Shown piece after piece: positions 54,965 through 63,361 of a stretch of DNA of 64,000 nucleotides. A model generated the notes under the pieces. The model worked only from the letters and a program-made list of their open reading frames with translations, ran no database searches and was not told the origin of the DNA. This DNA comes from an uncultured Holophagaceae bacterium (GTDB lineage Bacteria > Acidobacteriota > Holophagae > Holophagales > Holophagaceae). A program made the translations under genes and the position numbers. The stretch covers positions 1-64,000 of the forward strand of contig CAIZZF010000004.1 of NCBI GenBank assembly GCA_903937385.1, in the 5' to 3' direction. Positions within the stretch are counted from its first letter, which is position 1, and the number at the start of each line of letters is the position of its first letter.

Positions 54965-54976
54965 GAAGGTCTCCTT

Positions 54977-55064
54977 TGGCGGAGGGTGAGGGATTCGAAC
55001 CCCCGAACGCTTGCGCGTCTCCAGTTTTCAAGACTGGCGCCATCAACCACTCGGCCAACCCTCC
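54977..55064 (-). tRNA. tRNA-Ser (anticodon TGA)
   Basis: The minus strand folds into a complete tRNA with a long variable arm typical of serine: acceptor GGAGGGT/ACCCTCC, anticodon loop around CTTGAAA giving TGA, T loop GGTTCGAATCC, and encoded CCA (54977-54979). It reads UCA and related serine codons. The duplicated locus ends at its 3' side. Confidence 0.95.
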
Positions 55065-55147
55065 GTGCCTCCATCTTGAAGGGAGGGGGCGTCCCCCGGC
55101 AAGAAGCCTTGTGCCAGTCCGCCTTGACCGGTAATCTAGAAAGCCTT

Positions 55148-55240
<93 letters not shown>

Positions 55241-55243
55241 AGT

Positions 55244-55272
55244 GAAGCCGCCTGCTGGCGGCTTCTTTATTT
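55244..55272 (+). terminator. Terminator of tRNA-Ser(GCT)
   Basis: GAAGCCGCC and GGCGGCTTC pair perfectly around TGCT and are followed by TTTATTT, a standard intrinsic terminator three bases after the tRNA. Confidence 0.85.
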
Positions 55273-55273
55273 G

Positions 55274-55299
55274 GCGGAGAGAGGGGGATTCGAAGTCAC
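55274..55299 (-). repeat. Inverted copy 1 of the tRNA-Ser(GCT) 3' end
   Basis: The 26 bases recur exactly at 55451-55476. On the minus strand they reproduce the T arm and acceptor end of tRNA-Ser(GCT) (55218-55240 matches 55272-55294 inverted). Such copies usually stem from integration at a tRNA or from att-like recombination. Confidence 0.75.
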
Positions 55300-55450
55300 A
55301 GCAGCACTGGCAGGTAGGGCCCGCTGGAGGCAGTCCAGTGGACTGCCGGAAGCGATCAGGCCCGTGCCAGTGATGCGTGCGGCCGGAGGGGACGCCGCGC
55401 AGTGGTGGCCCCGGAGGGAATCCCCCTCCATCGAATTGCCACACTCACCA
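55300..55450. other. Segment between tRNA 3'-end copies
   Basis: No gene is credible here. It contains the hairpin GGCAGTCC-AGT-GGACTGCC. Reading frames crossing it give only tRNA-derived artefact peptides. It might be a remnant of a small element once integrated at the tRNA. Confidence 0.45.
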
Positions 55451-55476
55451 GCGGAGAGAGGGGGATTCGAAGTCAC
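55451..55476 (-). repeat. Inverted copy 2 of the tRNA-Ser(GCT) 3' end
   Basis: Exact direct repeat of 55274-55299, 177 bases away. It overlaps the last codon of the ggt gene. Confidence 0.75.
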
Positions 55477-57155
55477 TCCCCCGCAGGCGGCCAGGCCAGC
55501 GCCTGGCCCTCGCGGCGGTGGTCGCTGACGGCCAGGCACTCGCCATCCCGGCGGAAGACGCCGTGCACATCGGAGATGAGCTCGTGCTTGTCCTTGAGGG
55601 TGTAGCCCAGGGCCGCCAGGGCGGTGAGCAGGTCGGGCCGATCGAACCCGGGCTCGTGGGAGAGGACATCAGGCCAGCCCTGGTGGTGCAGGCGGCTGGC
55701 GGCGATCTGGGCTTCGGGAGTCACGCCGTGGACCAGGGTGGCCAGCAGGGTGTTCGCCAGGGTGGTGGGGATGGTGGGCCCACCGGGGGTGCCCAGCAAC
55801 AGCTCCACAGCCCCACCGGAGGTCACCAGAACCGGGGCCATGTTGCTGGCCGGGCGCTTGCCCGGCGCGAAGAGGTTCGGCGCGCTGCCGATGACACCGA
55901 AGTAGTTCTCGGTGCCCTCGATGAAGGAGAAGGAGTCGATGCTGCCGTTGAGCAGGAAGCCTGCGCCAGCCACGGCCCACTTGGACCCGTAGCGCAGGTT
56001 CATGGTGTAGGAGTTCGACACCGCATTGCCCTCGGCGTCGAGGATGGCGAAGTGGGTGGTGTTCTTTCCGGCATGCTTGGGGGCGCGGGCCCCCGCGGCC
56101 AGGGCCGCCGTGGGCGTGTCCCGGTCCGGGTCGATGAGCCCGAAGCGCTGGTCCAGCTGCTCCCGGGTCAGGAGGCGCCGGGTGGCCTCGCTCGGGGGCA
56201 CATCACCGAGGTAGTCCATGCGGTCGATGAAGGCCAGCTTGCAGGCCTGGGCGATGTGGTGGTGGTAGGCGGGACTGTCGTAGGGCAGGCGCCGGAAGGC
56301 CTCCTGATCGAGGATGCCCAGGATCTCCAGCAGCATGGCGCCGCCGCCTTCAGGGGGCACGGTCCAGACCACCTTGCCACCAACCTCGGCATGGAGGGGC
56401 TCGCCTTCCCGGATGGCGTAGCCCGCCAGATCCGCCGCGCTCAGGAAGCCACCGTGGGCCTGGAGGTCCGTCACCATCTGCTCGGCGATGTGGCCCCGGT
56501 AGAAGGCCCCCTCGCCTTCCCGGGCCAGCAGGCGCAGGGTCTCAGCGAGGGCGGGGTTCCGCAGGGTGTCGCCCGCCCGGTAGGGCTCGGCGCGGACATA
56601 GATGCGCCGGGCCTCGGGGGAGACCGCGAGCTTGGAGGACAGCCGGTTCAGGCAGTCCGCCTCGAACTGGGTGACGAGGGCGCCCTCGTCGGCCTGGCGG
56701 GCCACGGCCTGTAGCAGGTCCCCGGCCTTCAGCTTGCCGTGCCGACCCTGGAGCTCGAAGAAGGCCTTGACGGTGCCCGGCACGCAGACGGAGGCGGGAC
56801 CGAAGGCGGTCTTGTCCGGATCCGGCGCGCCCTTGGCCGTGAGGAAGGCCTCCCGGGTGGCACCCATGGGCGCCTGCTCCCGGTAGTTGAAGAACCGGGG
56901 CCGCCCGCCCTGCTTCTGATACAGCAGGTAGCCGCCGCCCCCGAGGTTGCCCGCCTGGGGATGGCAGATGGCCAGCGAGAAGGCCATGGCGAAGGCCGCG
57001 TCGAAGGCATTGCCGCCGTCCTTGAGCACCGCGATGGCCAGCTCCGAGGCCTGGCGCGAGGCCGAGGCGACCGCCCCCCTGCCCCGGGCCGTGGACACCT
57101 GTCCCGGCGCGCCGGCGCTCATGGTGACGCGGAAATCGTTGTAGCTGCTCTTCAC
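55473..57155 (-). CDS. ggt: Gamma-glutamyltransferase
   Basis: A 560-residue Ntn-hydrolase that cleaves gamma-glutamyl bonds of glutathione and related peptides. GGNAFDAAFA near the start, NTTHFAILD with the Thr that becomes the N-terminal nucleophile after self-cleavage, ASNMAPVLV and TPGGPTIPT are the family landmarks. No signal peptide is seen, unlike many periplasmic GGTs. GTG 57155 is chosen because AAGGA precedes it; GTG 57191 and ATG 57122 are alternatives. The stop overlaps a tRNA-derived repeat at 55451-55476, so its last codons may be replaced sequence. Confidence 0.92.
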   Translation of the reverse strand: MKSSYNDFRVTMSAGAPGQVSTARGRGAVASASRQASELAIAVLKDGGNAFDAAFAMAFSLAICHPQAGNLGGGGYLLYQKQGGRPRFFNYREQAPMGATREAFLTAKGAPDPDKTAFGPASVCVPGTVKAFFELQGRHGKLKAGDLLQAVARQADEGALVTQFEADCLNRLSSKLAVSPEARRIYVRAEPYRAGDTLRNPALAETLRLLAREGEGAFYRGHIAEQMVTDLQAHGGFLSAADLAGYAIREGEPLHAEVGGKVVWTVPPEGGGAMLLEILGILDQEAFRRLPYDSPAYHHHIAQACKLAFIDRMDYLGDVPPSEATRRLLTREQLDQRFGLIDPDRDTPTAALAAGARAPKHAGKNTTHFAILDAEGNAVSNSYTMNLRYGSKWAVAGAGFLLNGSIDSFSFIEGTENYFGVIGSAPNLFAPGKRPASNMAPVLVTSGGAVELLLGTPGGPTIPTTLANTLLATLVHGVTPEAQIAASRLHHQGWPDVLSHEPGFDRPDLLTALAALGYTLKDKHELISDVHGVFRRDGECLAVSDHRREGQALAWPPAGE

Positions 57156-57232
57156 CCTGGATCCTTGCGTGCGCCTCTCAGTGTAGGACACCCCGCCGCC
57201 CCCTCGAGGGCAGCGGCTTGGAGCTAGTGTGT

Positions 57233-58303
57233 TCAGGCCTTGGCGCGCCGGCTCAGGGGCTCGCGCAGGGCCAAGCGGGCCGCGCGGATCATGATCTCGG
57301 TGGTGGTCCAGTCGATGCAGGCATCGGTCACGGAACAGCCGTACTTCAGCTGGGTGAGGTCCTGGGGAATGGACTGATTGCCCGCCTCCAGGAAGCTCTC
57401 GATCATGAAGCCGACGATGGACTGGTTGCCCGAGCCGATCTGGTTCACGCAGTCCCGCAGGACCAGGGGCTGCAGCTCTGGCTTCTTGTAGCTGTTGGCG
57501 TGGGAGCAGTCCACGACGATGCTCTTGGCCAGCTTGGCCTTCGCCAGAGCCTGCTCGGCCATGGCGATGCTGACGGTGTCGTAGTTGGGCCGGTCGCCGC
57601 CTCCGCGCAGCACCACGTGGCCGTAGGCATTGCCCCGGGTGCGCACCACCGCGGAGCGGCCCTGGTTGTTGAGGCCCAGGAAGCTGTGGGGACTGGCGGC
57701 AGAGAGGATGGCGTTGATGGCCGTCTCCACGGAGCCGTCCGTGCCGTTCTTGAAGCCGACGGGCGTGGACAGGCCCGAGGACATCTCGCGGTGGGTCTGG
57801 GACTCGGAGGTGCGGGCGCCGATGGCGGTCCAGGCGATGAGGTCGCCGAGGTACTGGGGCGCGATGGGGTCCAGGGCCTCGGTGGCGGCGGGCATCCCCA
57901 GCTCGTTGACCTGCAGCAGGAAGGTCCGCGCCTTCTGCAGGCCCTCCTCGATATGGAAGGAGTCATCCATGCGGGGATCGTTGATGTAGCCCTTCCAGCC
58001 CGTGGAGGTGCGCGGCTTCTCGAAGTAGACCCGCATGACGAGGACCAGCGTATCGGCTACCTCGTCGGCCAGGACCTTCAGACGGCGGGCATACTCCAGG
58101 CCTGCCACGGGGTCGTGGATCGAGCAGGGACCCACCACCAGGAACAGCCGCTCGTCTTTGCGGTCCAGGATGCGCTCCAGGGTCCGGCGCCCCTCCAGCA
58201 CGGTCTGGGCGGCCGCCTCCGACAGCGGCAGCCGGGCATGGATCTCCTCCGGCGTGGGCAGGGTCTCGAAGGCTTCGATGTTGAGGTTCTCAGTCTGTTG
58301 CAT
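57233..58303 (-). CDS. aroG: 3-deoxy-7-phosphoheptulonate (DAHP) synthase, class I
   Basis: A 356-residue AroAI-alpha type enzyme condensing PEP and erythrose-4-phosphate at the head of aromatic amino acid synthesis. VVGPCSIHDP, YFEKPRTSTGWKGYINDP and GARTSESQTHREM are the signature blocks; DCSHANSYKKPELQ binds phosphate and metal. The length and N-terminal extension match the feedback-regulated E. coli AroF/G/H type; which amino acid inhibits it cannot be told. ATG 58303 follows GGAAAG at six bases. Confidence 0.94.
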   Translation of the reverse strand: MQQTENLNIEAFETLPTPEEIHARLPLSEAAAQTVLEGRRTLERILDRKDERLFLVVGPCSIHDPVAGLEYARRLKVLADEVADTLVLVMRVYFEKPRTSTGWKGYINDPRMDDSFHIEEGLQKARTFLLQVNELGMPAATEALDPIAPQYLGDLIAWTAIGARTSESQTHREMSSGLSTPVGFKNGTDGSVETAINAILSAASPHSFLGLNNQGRSAVVRTRGNAYGHVVLRGGGDRPNYDTVSIAMAEQALAKAKLAKSIVVDCSHANSYKKPELQPLVLRDCVNQIGSGNQSIVGFMIESFLEAGNQSIPQDLTQLKYGCSVTDACIDWTTTEIMIRAARLALREPLSRRAKA

Positions 58304-58373
58304 GGTCACTTTCCGGAGGGAGGGGCCCCACGCCCGGCAAGCCAGGCGCAGTCCGTGCTGATGAGGGTGCGAG

Positions 58374-59471
58374 TCAGACGATCTTCTGCATCCAGCCGTG
58401 GGTGTCGGGGGCGAGGCCGTGCTGGATGTCCAGGAGGACCTGGCGGAGCCTGGCAGCCACGGGGCCGGTCTGGCCGCCGTGGATGGTCCACCCGCCGCGG
58501 GCGGACTTGACCTCGCCCACGGGGGTGATGACGGCGGCGGTGCCGCAGGCGAAGGCCTCGGTCATCCGGCCCTCAGCGATGGCGGTGCGCCACTCGCTGA
58601 CGCTGATCCGGCGCTCCTCCGCGCGGAAGCCCTGCTCCCGGGCCAGCTGCAGCAGGCTGTCCCGGGTGATGCCCGGCAGCAGGCTGCCCGTCAGCTCCGG
58701 CGTGACCACCACGGTCTCGCCGTTCTCCTGGTAGACGAAGAAGAGGTTCATGCCGCCCATCTCCTCGATGTACTCGCGGTGGATGGCATCCAGCCAGACC
58801 ACCTGGTCGCAGCCCTCGCCCTTGGCCTGGTGCTGGGCCACGAGGCTGGCGGCGTAGTTGCCCGCGCACTTGGCGAAGCCCGTGCCGCCGGGGGCCGCGC
58901 GGACGTAGTCTTCGGAGATCCACACCGTCACGGGCTTCACGCCCGCCGGGAAGTAGGCACCGCTGGGGCTGGCCAGCAGCAGGAAGAGGTACTCGCTGCT
59001 GGGCTTCACGCCCAGGGCCGCCTCGGTGGCGATCATCAGGGGCCGCATGTAGAGGCTCTCGCCCACGGCGCTGGGCACCCAGGCCCGCTCCTGCGTGATG
59101 AGCGCCTTCGCGGCCGCGAGGAAGAGGTCCTCCGGCAGGTCAGGCATGGCGAGGCGGCGGGCCGAGGTGTTGAAGCGCCGCGCATTGGCCTCGGGGCGGA
59201 AGCAGGCAATGCTGCCGTCCTTCTGCGTGTAGGCCTTGAAGCCCTCGAAGATGGCCTGGCCGTAGTGCAGCACCGACGCGGCGGGATCCAGCTCGATGGG
59301 GCCATAGGCCTTGAGGACGCCCGGCCCCCAGCCCTTGCCTTCGGTGTAGGGCACCACCACCATGTGGTCCGTGAAGATGCGGCCGAAGCCGGGGCTGGTC
59401 ATGAGCTCCGCCCGCCGCTCGGGAGAGGTCGGGTGGGTGGAGAGCTGGATCTCGATCTTGGGCGCGGTCAC
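58374..59471 (-). CDS. ilvE: Branched-chain amino acid aminotransferase
   Basis: A 365-residue fold-type IV PLP enzyme. HYGQAIFEGFKAY, RPEANARRFNTSARRLAMP and the region with KCAGNYAASLVAQ followed by EEMGGMNLFF are hallmarks of the eukaryote-type/long bacterial BCAT (class IIIa). It links leucine, isoleucine and valine with their keto acids. The start is GTG 59471 with AAGGAG five bases upstream. The MocR regulator gene lies 31 bases upstream on the same strand, so transcription may be joint. Confidence 0.93.
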   Translation of the reverse strand: MTAPKIEIQLSTHPTSPERRAELMTSPGFGRIFTDHMVVVPYTEGKGWGPGVLKAYGPIELDPAASVLHYGQAIFEGFKAYTQKDGSIACFRPEANARRFNTSARRLAMPDLPEDLFLAAAKALITQERAWVPSAVGESLYMRPLMIATEAALGVKPSSEYLFLLLASPSGAYFPAGVKPVTVWISEDYVRAAPGGTGFAKCAGNYAASLVAQHQAKGEGCDQVVWLDAIHREYIEEMGGMNLFFVYQENGETVVVTPELTGSLLPGITRDSLLQLAREQGFRAEERRISVSEWRTAIAEGRMTEAFACGTAAVITPVGEVKSARGGWTIHGGQTGPVAARLRQVLLDIQHGLAPDTHGWMQKIV

Positions 59472-59502
59472 GGGAACTCCTTGCTAACAGGGTAAGGCCA
59501 GA

Positions 59503-60966
59503 TCAGGCCCGAGGGACGAGGTGACCGAGGCGGGCGATGGCTTCCCGGGTGGTCTTCGGGTCATGGGTGGAGAAGTTCAGGCGCAGGCAGTTGGTGCCCC
59601 GGCCATCCACGAAGAAGAGCGGGCCCGGGGCGAAGCCGAGGCCCTGCTGGAGGGCATCCCGGTGCAGCTCCAGGGCCGAGAACTCCTCGGGCATGACCAC
59701 CCACAGGTGCATGCCGCCCTTGGGCTCGGAGACCTGGGTGCCCGCGGGGAAGGACTCGGCCAGAGCCTCGACCATGGCGTCGCGCCGCTCCTTCAGCGCC
59801 CGGCGGAGACGGGCCAGGTGGCGCCGGAAGCCGCCGTTGTCCAGGAAGCGAGCCACCACGGCCTGCAGCAGCGGGGGCTGGGCGATGGTCTGGACCTCCT
59901 GGATGGGCGCCATGCGCCGCAGCAGGTCGTCCCGGGCGATGAGGTAGCCCAGGCGCAGCCCGGCCGCCAGGGACTTGGAGAAGCTGCCCAGGTGGATGAC
60001 GTGGTCGGCCCCCTCGAGCCGCCGGTAGGCGGGCATGGAGTTGCCGGAGAAGCGAAGGTCGCCGTAGGCCGAGTCCGTCACCAGGATCACGCCGTGGGTG
60101 CGCGTCAGCGCCAGCACCCGCTCCCGGCGGGCCTTGGACTGGGTCATCCCCGTGGGGTTGTGGAAGCTGGGCACCGTGAAGAGCATCTTCGCCTCGCTGC
60201 GCTGCAGCGCCGACGAGAGGCGGTCCGGGTCCAGGCCCTGCCGGTCCACGGGCACGGGCACCGCCTCGCGGCCCAGGGCCTTGATGAGCGCCAGAATGCC
60301 GACGTAGCAGGGACTCTCCACCAGCACCTTGTCGCCGGGCACCGTGAAGGACTCCAACGCCAGGGCCAGGCCCGACTGGGCGCCGGGCAGCGTGCGGATG
60401 CCCCAGCCCTCGTCGATGGGCTCGCCCTCGGAGGCCAGCCAGCGGCCCACGGCCTCCAGGTAGGGGCGATGGCCCGCAGGGGCGGAGTAGACCCAGGCCT
60501 CGGAGCCGAGGTCCTTGAGCACCTGGGCCGTCAGCCGGCGCAGCTGCTCGCCTGGCAGCAGGTCCGAGGGGATGAAGCCGGCGGAGAAGCTTACCAAATG
60601 GCTGTCCTGGACCCGCTCCAGGGTCTCGCCCAGCCAGGAGCCCAGCTCGCCGTCATGCACCAGCAGCGGCGAGCCCTCGAAGGGGAACTCACTGCTGGCG
60701 CGCAGGCCCGGGGCCTCAGGCAGGCGTGGGGCCACGAAACTGCCCCGACCCTGGACCGTCTGAATCCAGCCCGTGCGCTTGAGTCCCGCCAGGGCCTTCA
60801 GCACGGTCAGGCGGTGGACTCCCCAGCGCTGGGCCAGCTCCGGCACCGCGGGCAGCCGCGTCCCCGGGCGCCACTCGCCCTGCTGGATGAGCCCACGGAG
60901 CCGCCGCTGCAGCTGCAGATAGAGGGGGCTGGAAGCGCCGGGGTCGAGGGTGGGGTCGAGGACCAT
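59503..60966 (-). CDS. MocR/GntR-type transcriptional regulator with aminotransferase domain
   Basis: A 487-residue two-domain regulator. Residues 1-80 form a GntR winged helix (LYLQLQRRLRGLIQQGEW, then LAQRWGVHRLTVLKAL); the remainder is an aspartate aminotransferase-like fold with PLP Lys in HLGSFSKSLAAGLRLGY. MocR proteins use PLP or an amino acid to sense metabolism and often control neighbouring amino-acid genes. It is next to ilvE, suggesting that gene as a target. Short palindromes at 61055-61079 lie upstream of its start and might be its operators. Confidence 0.92.
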   Translation of the reverse strand: MVLDPTLDPGASSPLYLQLQRRLRGLIQQGEWRPGTRLPAVPELAQRWGVHRLTVLKALAGLKRTGWIQTVQGRGSFVAPRLPEAPGLRASSEFPFEGSPLLVHDGELGSWLGETLERVQDSHLVSFSAGFIPSDLLPGEQLRRLTAQVLKDLGSEAWVYSAPAGHRPYLEAVGRWLASEGEPIDEGWGIRTLPGAQSGLALALESFTVPGDKVLVESPCYVGILALIKALGREAVPVPVDRQGLDPDRLSSALQRSEAKMLFTVPSFHNPTGMTQSKARRERVLALTRTHGVILVTDSAYGDLRFSGNSMPAYRRLEGADHVIHLGSFSKSLAAGLRLGYLIARDDLLRRMAPIQEVQTIAQPPLLQAVVARFLDNGGFRRHLARLRRALKERRDAMVEALAESFPAGTQVSEPKGGMHLWVVMPEEFSALELHRDALQQGLGFAPGPLFFVDGRGTNCLRLNFSTHDPKTTREAIARLGHLVPRA

Positions 60967-61054
60967 CCCCCTTAGGATCGGTCAGAATGGCTTCAAAATC
61001 AAAGAAATGCTGTTGAATTCACAGCCCGGAACAGACCAACCACCCTCCTCCCTT

Positions 61055-61079
61055 GAGATCCAGATCTCCCGGTGACCGG
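61055..61079. promoter_or_regulatory. Adjacent palindromes upstream of the MocR gene
   Basis: GAGATCCAGATCTC (61055-61068) and CCGGTGACCGG (61069-61079) lie back to back in the MocR/flagellin intergenic region, about 90 bases from the MocR start. They are possible operator half-sites; nothing shows which protein binds. Confidence 0.35.
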
Positions 61080-61167
61080 CACCCCCCTGGTGAGGCGCTG
61101 CAAGGTGCGCGCGCTTTGGAAGGCACCAACTGTGGGGGGGGAGTTGCGTATCTGTAAGATTATTAGT

Positions 61168-61195
61168 TAAAGAACCAGCGTGAACTGGCCGAAAG
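61168..61195 (+). promoter_or_regulatory. Putative sigma-28 flagellar promoter
   Basis: TAAAG (61168-61172) and GCCGAAAG (61188-61195) resemble the FliA consensus (TAAA-N15-GCCGATAA) with one extra base in the spacer. It stands 75 bases before the flagellin ATG, and no other flagellar gene is nearby. Confidence 0.6.
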
Positions 61196-61269
61196 ATCTC
61201 TCAAGCAGATCCTCTGCCTGTGAAGACCCCCGCAGCAAGGATGCTGCCCAGCGCATCAGGGAGGATGCT

Positions 61270-62088
61270 ATGACTTCGATACTCAGCAACATCGCCGCCC
61301 AGAGCGCCAGCCGTCAGCTGAACAGCAAAAGTTCGGGTCTCCAGAAGACCATTCAGCGCCTCACCACTGGCAAACCCGTCAGCAGCGCCTCTGACGAGGA
61401 CGCAGATGACACGGCGGGCCTCACCACCAGCAGCAAGCTGGGTGCAGACGCCCGGATCGCCGCCCAGGGGCGCCGCAATGCCAACGACGGCCTCGCCATC
61501 CTGCAGACCGCTGACGGCGTGCTCGACGAGGTCACCAACCTGCTGACGCGGGCTGCGGACCTGGCGAAGCAGGCAACCAGCGACACTTCCGGCGCCGATG
61601 GCGGCACCGGCAAGACCGCTCTGGATGCTGAGCTCCAGAAGATCATCACGGCCCTGGCTGACCTGGAGGGAAAGACCACCTTCAACTCAGCCAGCGTCTT
61701 CGGTGGAGGAACGGTCTCGGTGTCCCTGGGTGGCTTCTCCAGTGTTGATGTCACCGTCGGCACCTTCCACTCCCTCTCGGCGACGACCGACAAGCTCACC
61801 ACGGCAGCCCTGGCTGGCACGGCCGCGACCGACATCGCCTCGGCCCTCGACAAGGTCTCCGCCCTGCGCGAGTCCATCGGCGCCAACCAGCAGCAGCTGC
61901 AGAGCATCTCGAACTCCCTGGGCATCCAGGTGGAGAACCTCACGGCCGCCTTTAGCCAGATCACGGATGCCAACGTGGCCAACGAAGTGGTCAACCTCTC
62001 CAAGTTCCAGATCCTGAACCAGTCCGGGATCAGCGCCCTGGGCCAGGCCAACTCCTCCGCTCAGTCGATCCTCGCCCTCCTCAGGTAG
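61270..62088 (+). CDS. fliC: Flagellin
   Basis: A 272-residue flagellin. The N-terminal helix (NIAAQSASRQLNSKSSGLQK, about residues 7-26, then RLTTGKPVSSASDEDADDTAGLTTSS around 30-55) and the C-terminal helix (VENLTAAFSQITDANVANEV, then LNQSGISALGQANSS) pair to form the filament core; the Gly/Thr-rich middle is the exposed domain and is short. AGGGAGG precedes the ATG by five bases. The promoter at 61168 and the terminator at 62108 show that it is transcribed alone. Confidence 0.95.
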   Translation: MTSILSNIAAQSASRQLNSKSSGLQKTIQRLTTGKPVSSASDEDADDTAGLTTSSKLGADARIAAQGRRNANDGLAILQTADGVLDEVTNLLTRAADLAKQATSDTSGADGGTGKTALDAELQKIITALADLEGKTTFNSASVFGGGTVSVSLGGFSSVDVTVGTFHSLSATTDKLTTAALAGTAATDIASALDKVSALRESIGANQQQLQSISNSLGIQVENLTAAFSQITDANVANEVVNLSKFQILNQSGISALGQANSSAQSILALLR

Positions 62089-62107
62089 CAGGATCCATCG
62101 CATCTCC

Positions 62108-62142
62108 GGGGGGCGGGTCAGTTCCGCCCCCTCGTTATTTTT
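62108..62142 (+). terminator. Terminator after flagellin
   Basis: GGGGGCGG (62109-62116) pairs with CCGCCCCC (62124-62131), followed by TCGTTATTTTT. The T tract overlaps the lrgB stop, so the element also separates these convergent genes. Confidence 0.82.
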
Positions 62143-62833
62143 AGGCTCTCACCAGCAGCCGGATCAACAGCGGCGCCAGCAGGGTGGTGGTGATGCCCGC
62201 CAGGGTCATGGCCAGGCCGGCCATGGTGCCCTGCTGCGGGCCCTCCAGGAAGGCCATGGCGGTGCCCTGACCGTGGGAGCCTGTCCCCATGGCCAGCCCC
62301 CGGGCGATGGGATCCTGCACCCCGACCCAGGTCAGCACCGCGCCCCCGAACACCGAGCCCAGGGTACCCGTGGCCACCACGAAGGCCGAGGCCAGGGCCT
62401 GGCTGCCGCCGTGGAGCCGCACGACCTCGAGGGCGAAGGGGATGGTCACACTCTTCGGCAGCAGCGAGAGGACGACCTCGCACGGCAGGGCCGCGAAGGC
62501 CGCCAGCCAGGCCACAGAGACCACGGACGTGAGCGTCCCGAGCCCAACCCCGGCCAGGATCGCGGGCGCATGGCGGCTCAGCAGCTCACGGTTCCGATAG
62601 AGCGGCACCGCGAGTCCCACCGTGGCGGGACCCAGCAGCGACATCATGAGGCTCCGGGCAGGCAGGTAGGCCTGGTAGGGAATCTTCAGCAGGAGCAGGG
62701 CGACGGCCACCAGCGTCGCCCCCAGGAGCACGACGTTCAGCAGGGGATGCCGGTACCTCATGTAGAGAGCCTTGGCCAGGAAGTAGGCCCCGAGGGTCAG
62801 GCCGATGCCGAAGCCCGTCATCAGGATTCGCAT
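62141..62833 (-). CDS. lrgB: LrgB/CidB-like membrane protein
   Basis: A 230-residue protein with about six to seven helices. SLLPKSVTIPFALEVVRLHGG (about residues 122-142) and GLAMGTGSHGQGTA are the conserved family motifs. With LrgA it forms the holin/antiholin-like pair that affects murein hydrolase activity and pyruvate or organic acid transport. It overlaps the lrgA stop by 13 bases, so both come from one message. Confidence 0.92.
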   Translation of the reverse strand: MRILMTGFGIGLTLGAYFLAKALYMRYRHPLLNVVLLGATLVAVALLLLKIPYQAYLPARSLMMSLLGPATVGLAVPLYRNRELLSRHAPAILAGVGLGTLTSVVSVAWLAAFAALPCEVVLSLLPKSVTIPFALEVVRLHGGSQALASAFVVATGTLGSVFGGAVLTWVGVQDPIARGLAMGTGSHGQGTAMAFLEGPQQGTMAGLAMTLAGITTTLLAPLLIRLLVRA

Positions 62834-63192
62834 GGCTGGTGCCTCCGCCGCAGCCACTGGCTGACATGCCCCGACACCACGAAGGTCAGGAAGGTGCTCC
62901 CCGCGATGGCCAGGGCCAGCCGGAACCCGTACCGGTAGAAGACCCCGCCCCAGTTCATCAGGTCCACGGCCGCCGGAATGAAGAAGAACACCAGGTGCCT
63001 CAGCAGGAAGTCCGCCCCCTCCTGGATGAACGCCAGCTTCACCAGGCCTGAGCGCAGCGCCAGGTAGAGAAAGATCAGCCCCACGACATTGCCGGGGAGC
63101 GGCAGCCCCGTGAGCGCGGCGAACCGGCCCCCCAGCCAGACGAACAGGCTCAGCAGACCGATCTGGGCGATGACCTTGAGCACGCGGAGCAT
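62821..63192 (-). CDS. lrgA: CidA/LrgA holin-like protein
   Basis: A 123-residue protein with four helices. LRVLKVIAQIGLLSLFVWLGG begins the first, and LPLPGNVVGLIFLYLAL is the diagnostic loop of the family. FFFIPAAVDLMNWG completes the pattern. It lies upstream of lrgB and overlaps it. The start at 63192 yields the usual short cytoplasmic N terminus. Confidence 0.92.
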   Translation of the reverse strand: MLRVLKVIAQIGLLSLFVWLGGRFAALTGLPLPGNVVGLIFLYLALRSGLVKLAFIQEGADFLLRHLVFFFIPAAVDLMNWGGVFYRYGFRLALAIAGSTFLTFVVSGHVSQWLRRRHQPCES

Positions 63193-63361
63193 GGGAGCCC
63201 TTGTAATTTCTGGGAAGACGGACCCTGATCGGGCGGGAAGCCGCAGCTCGCACTCGCCGGGAAGGTCCAAGTCTAGCGGTTCTTCGCGTTTTTCGAGGGC
63301 GCTTGAGGGATTGTAAAATGACCTTGTGGTAGGATTTGGGCGTCCCCTTCCAGGAGCTCCC
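63193..63361 (+). promoter_or_regulatory. Divergent regulatory spacer between lrgA and the ECF gene
   Basis: This 169-base spacer holds TTGTAA (63313 region) and TAGGAT about 13 bases apart, not a standard promoter pair, plus CAGGAG before the ECF gene ATG. Divergent promoters are expected here; none is clearly identified. Confidence 0.3.
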
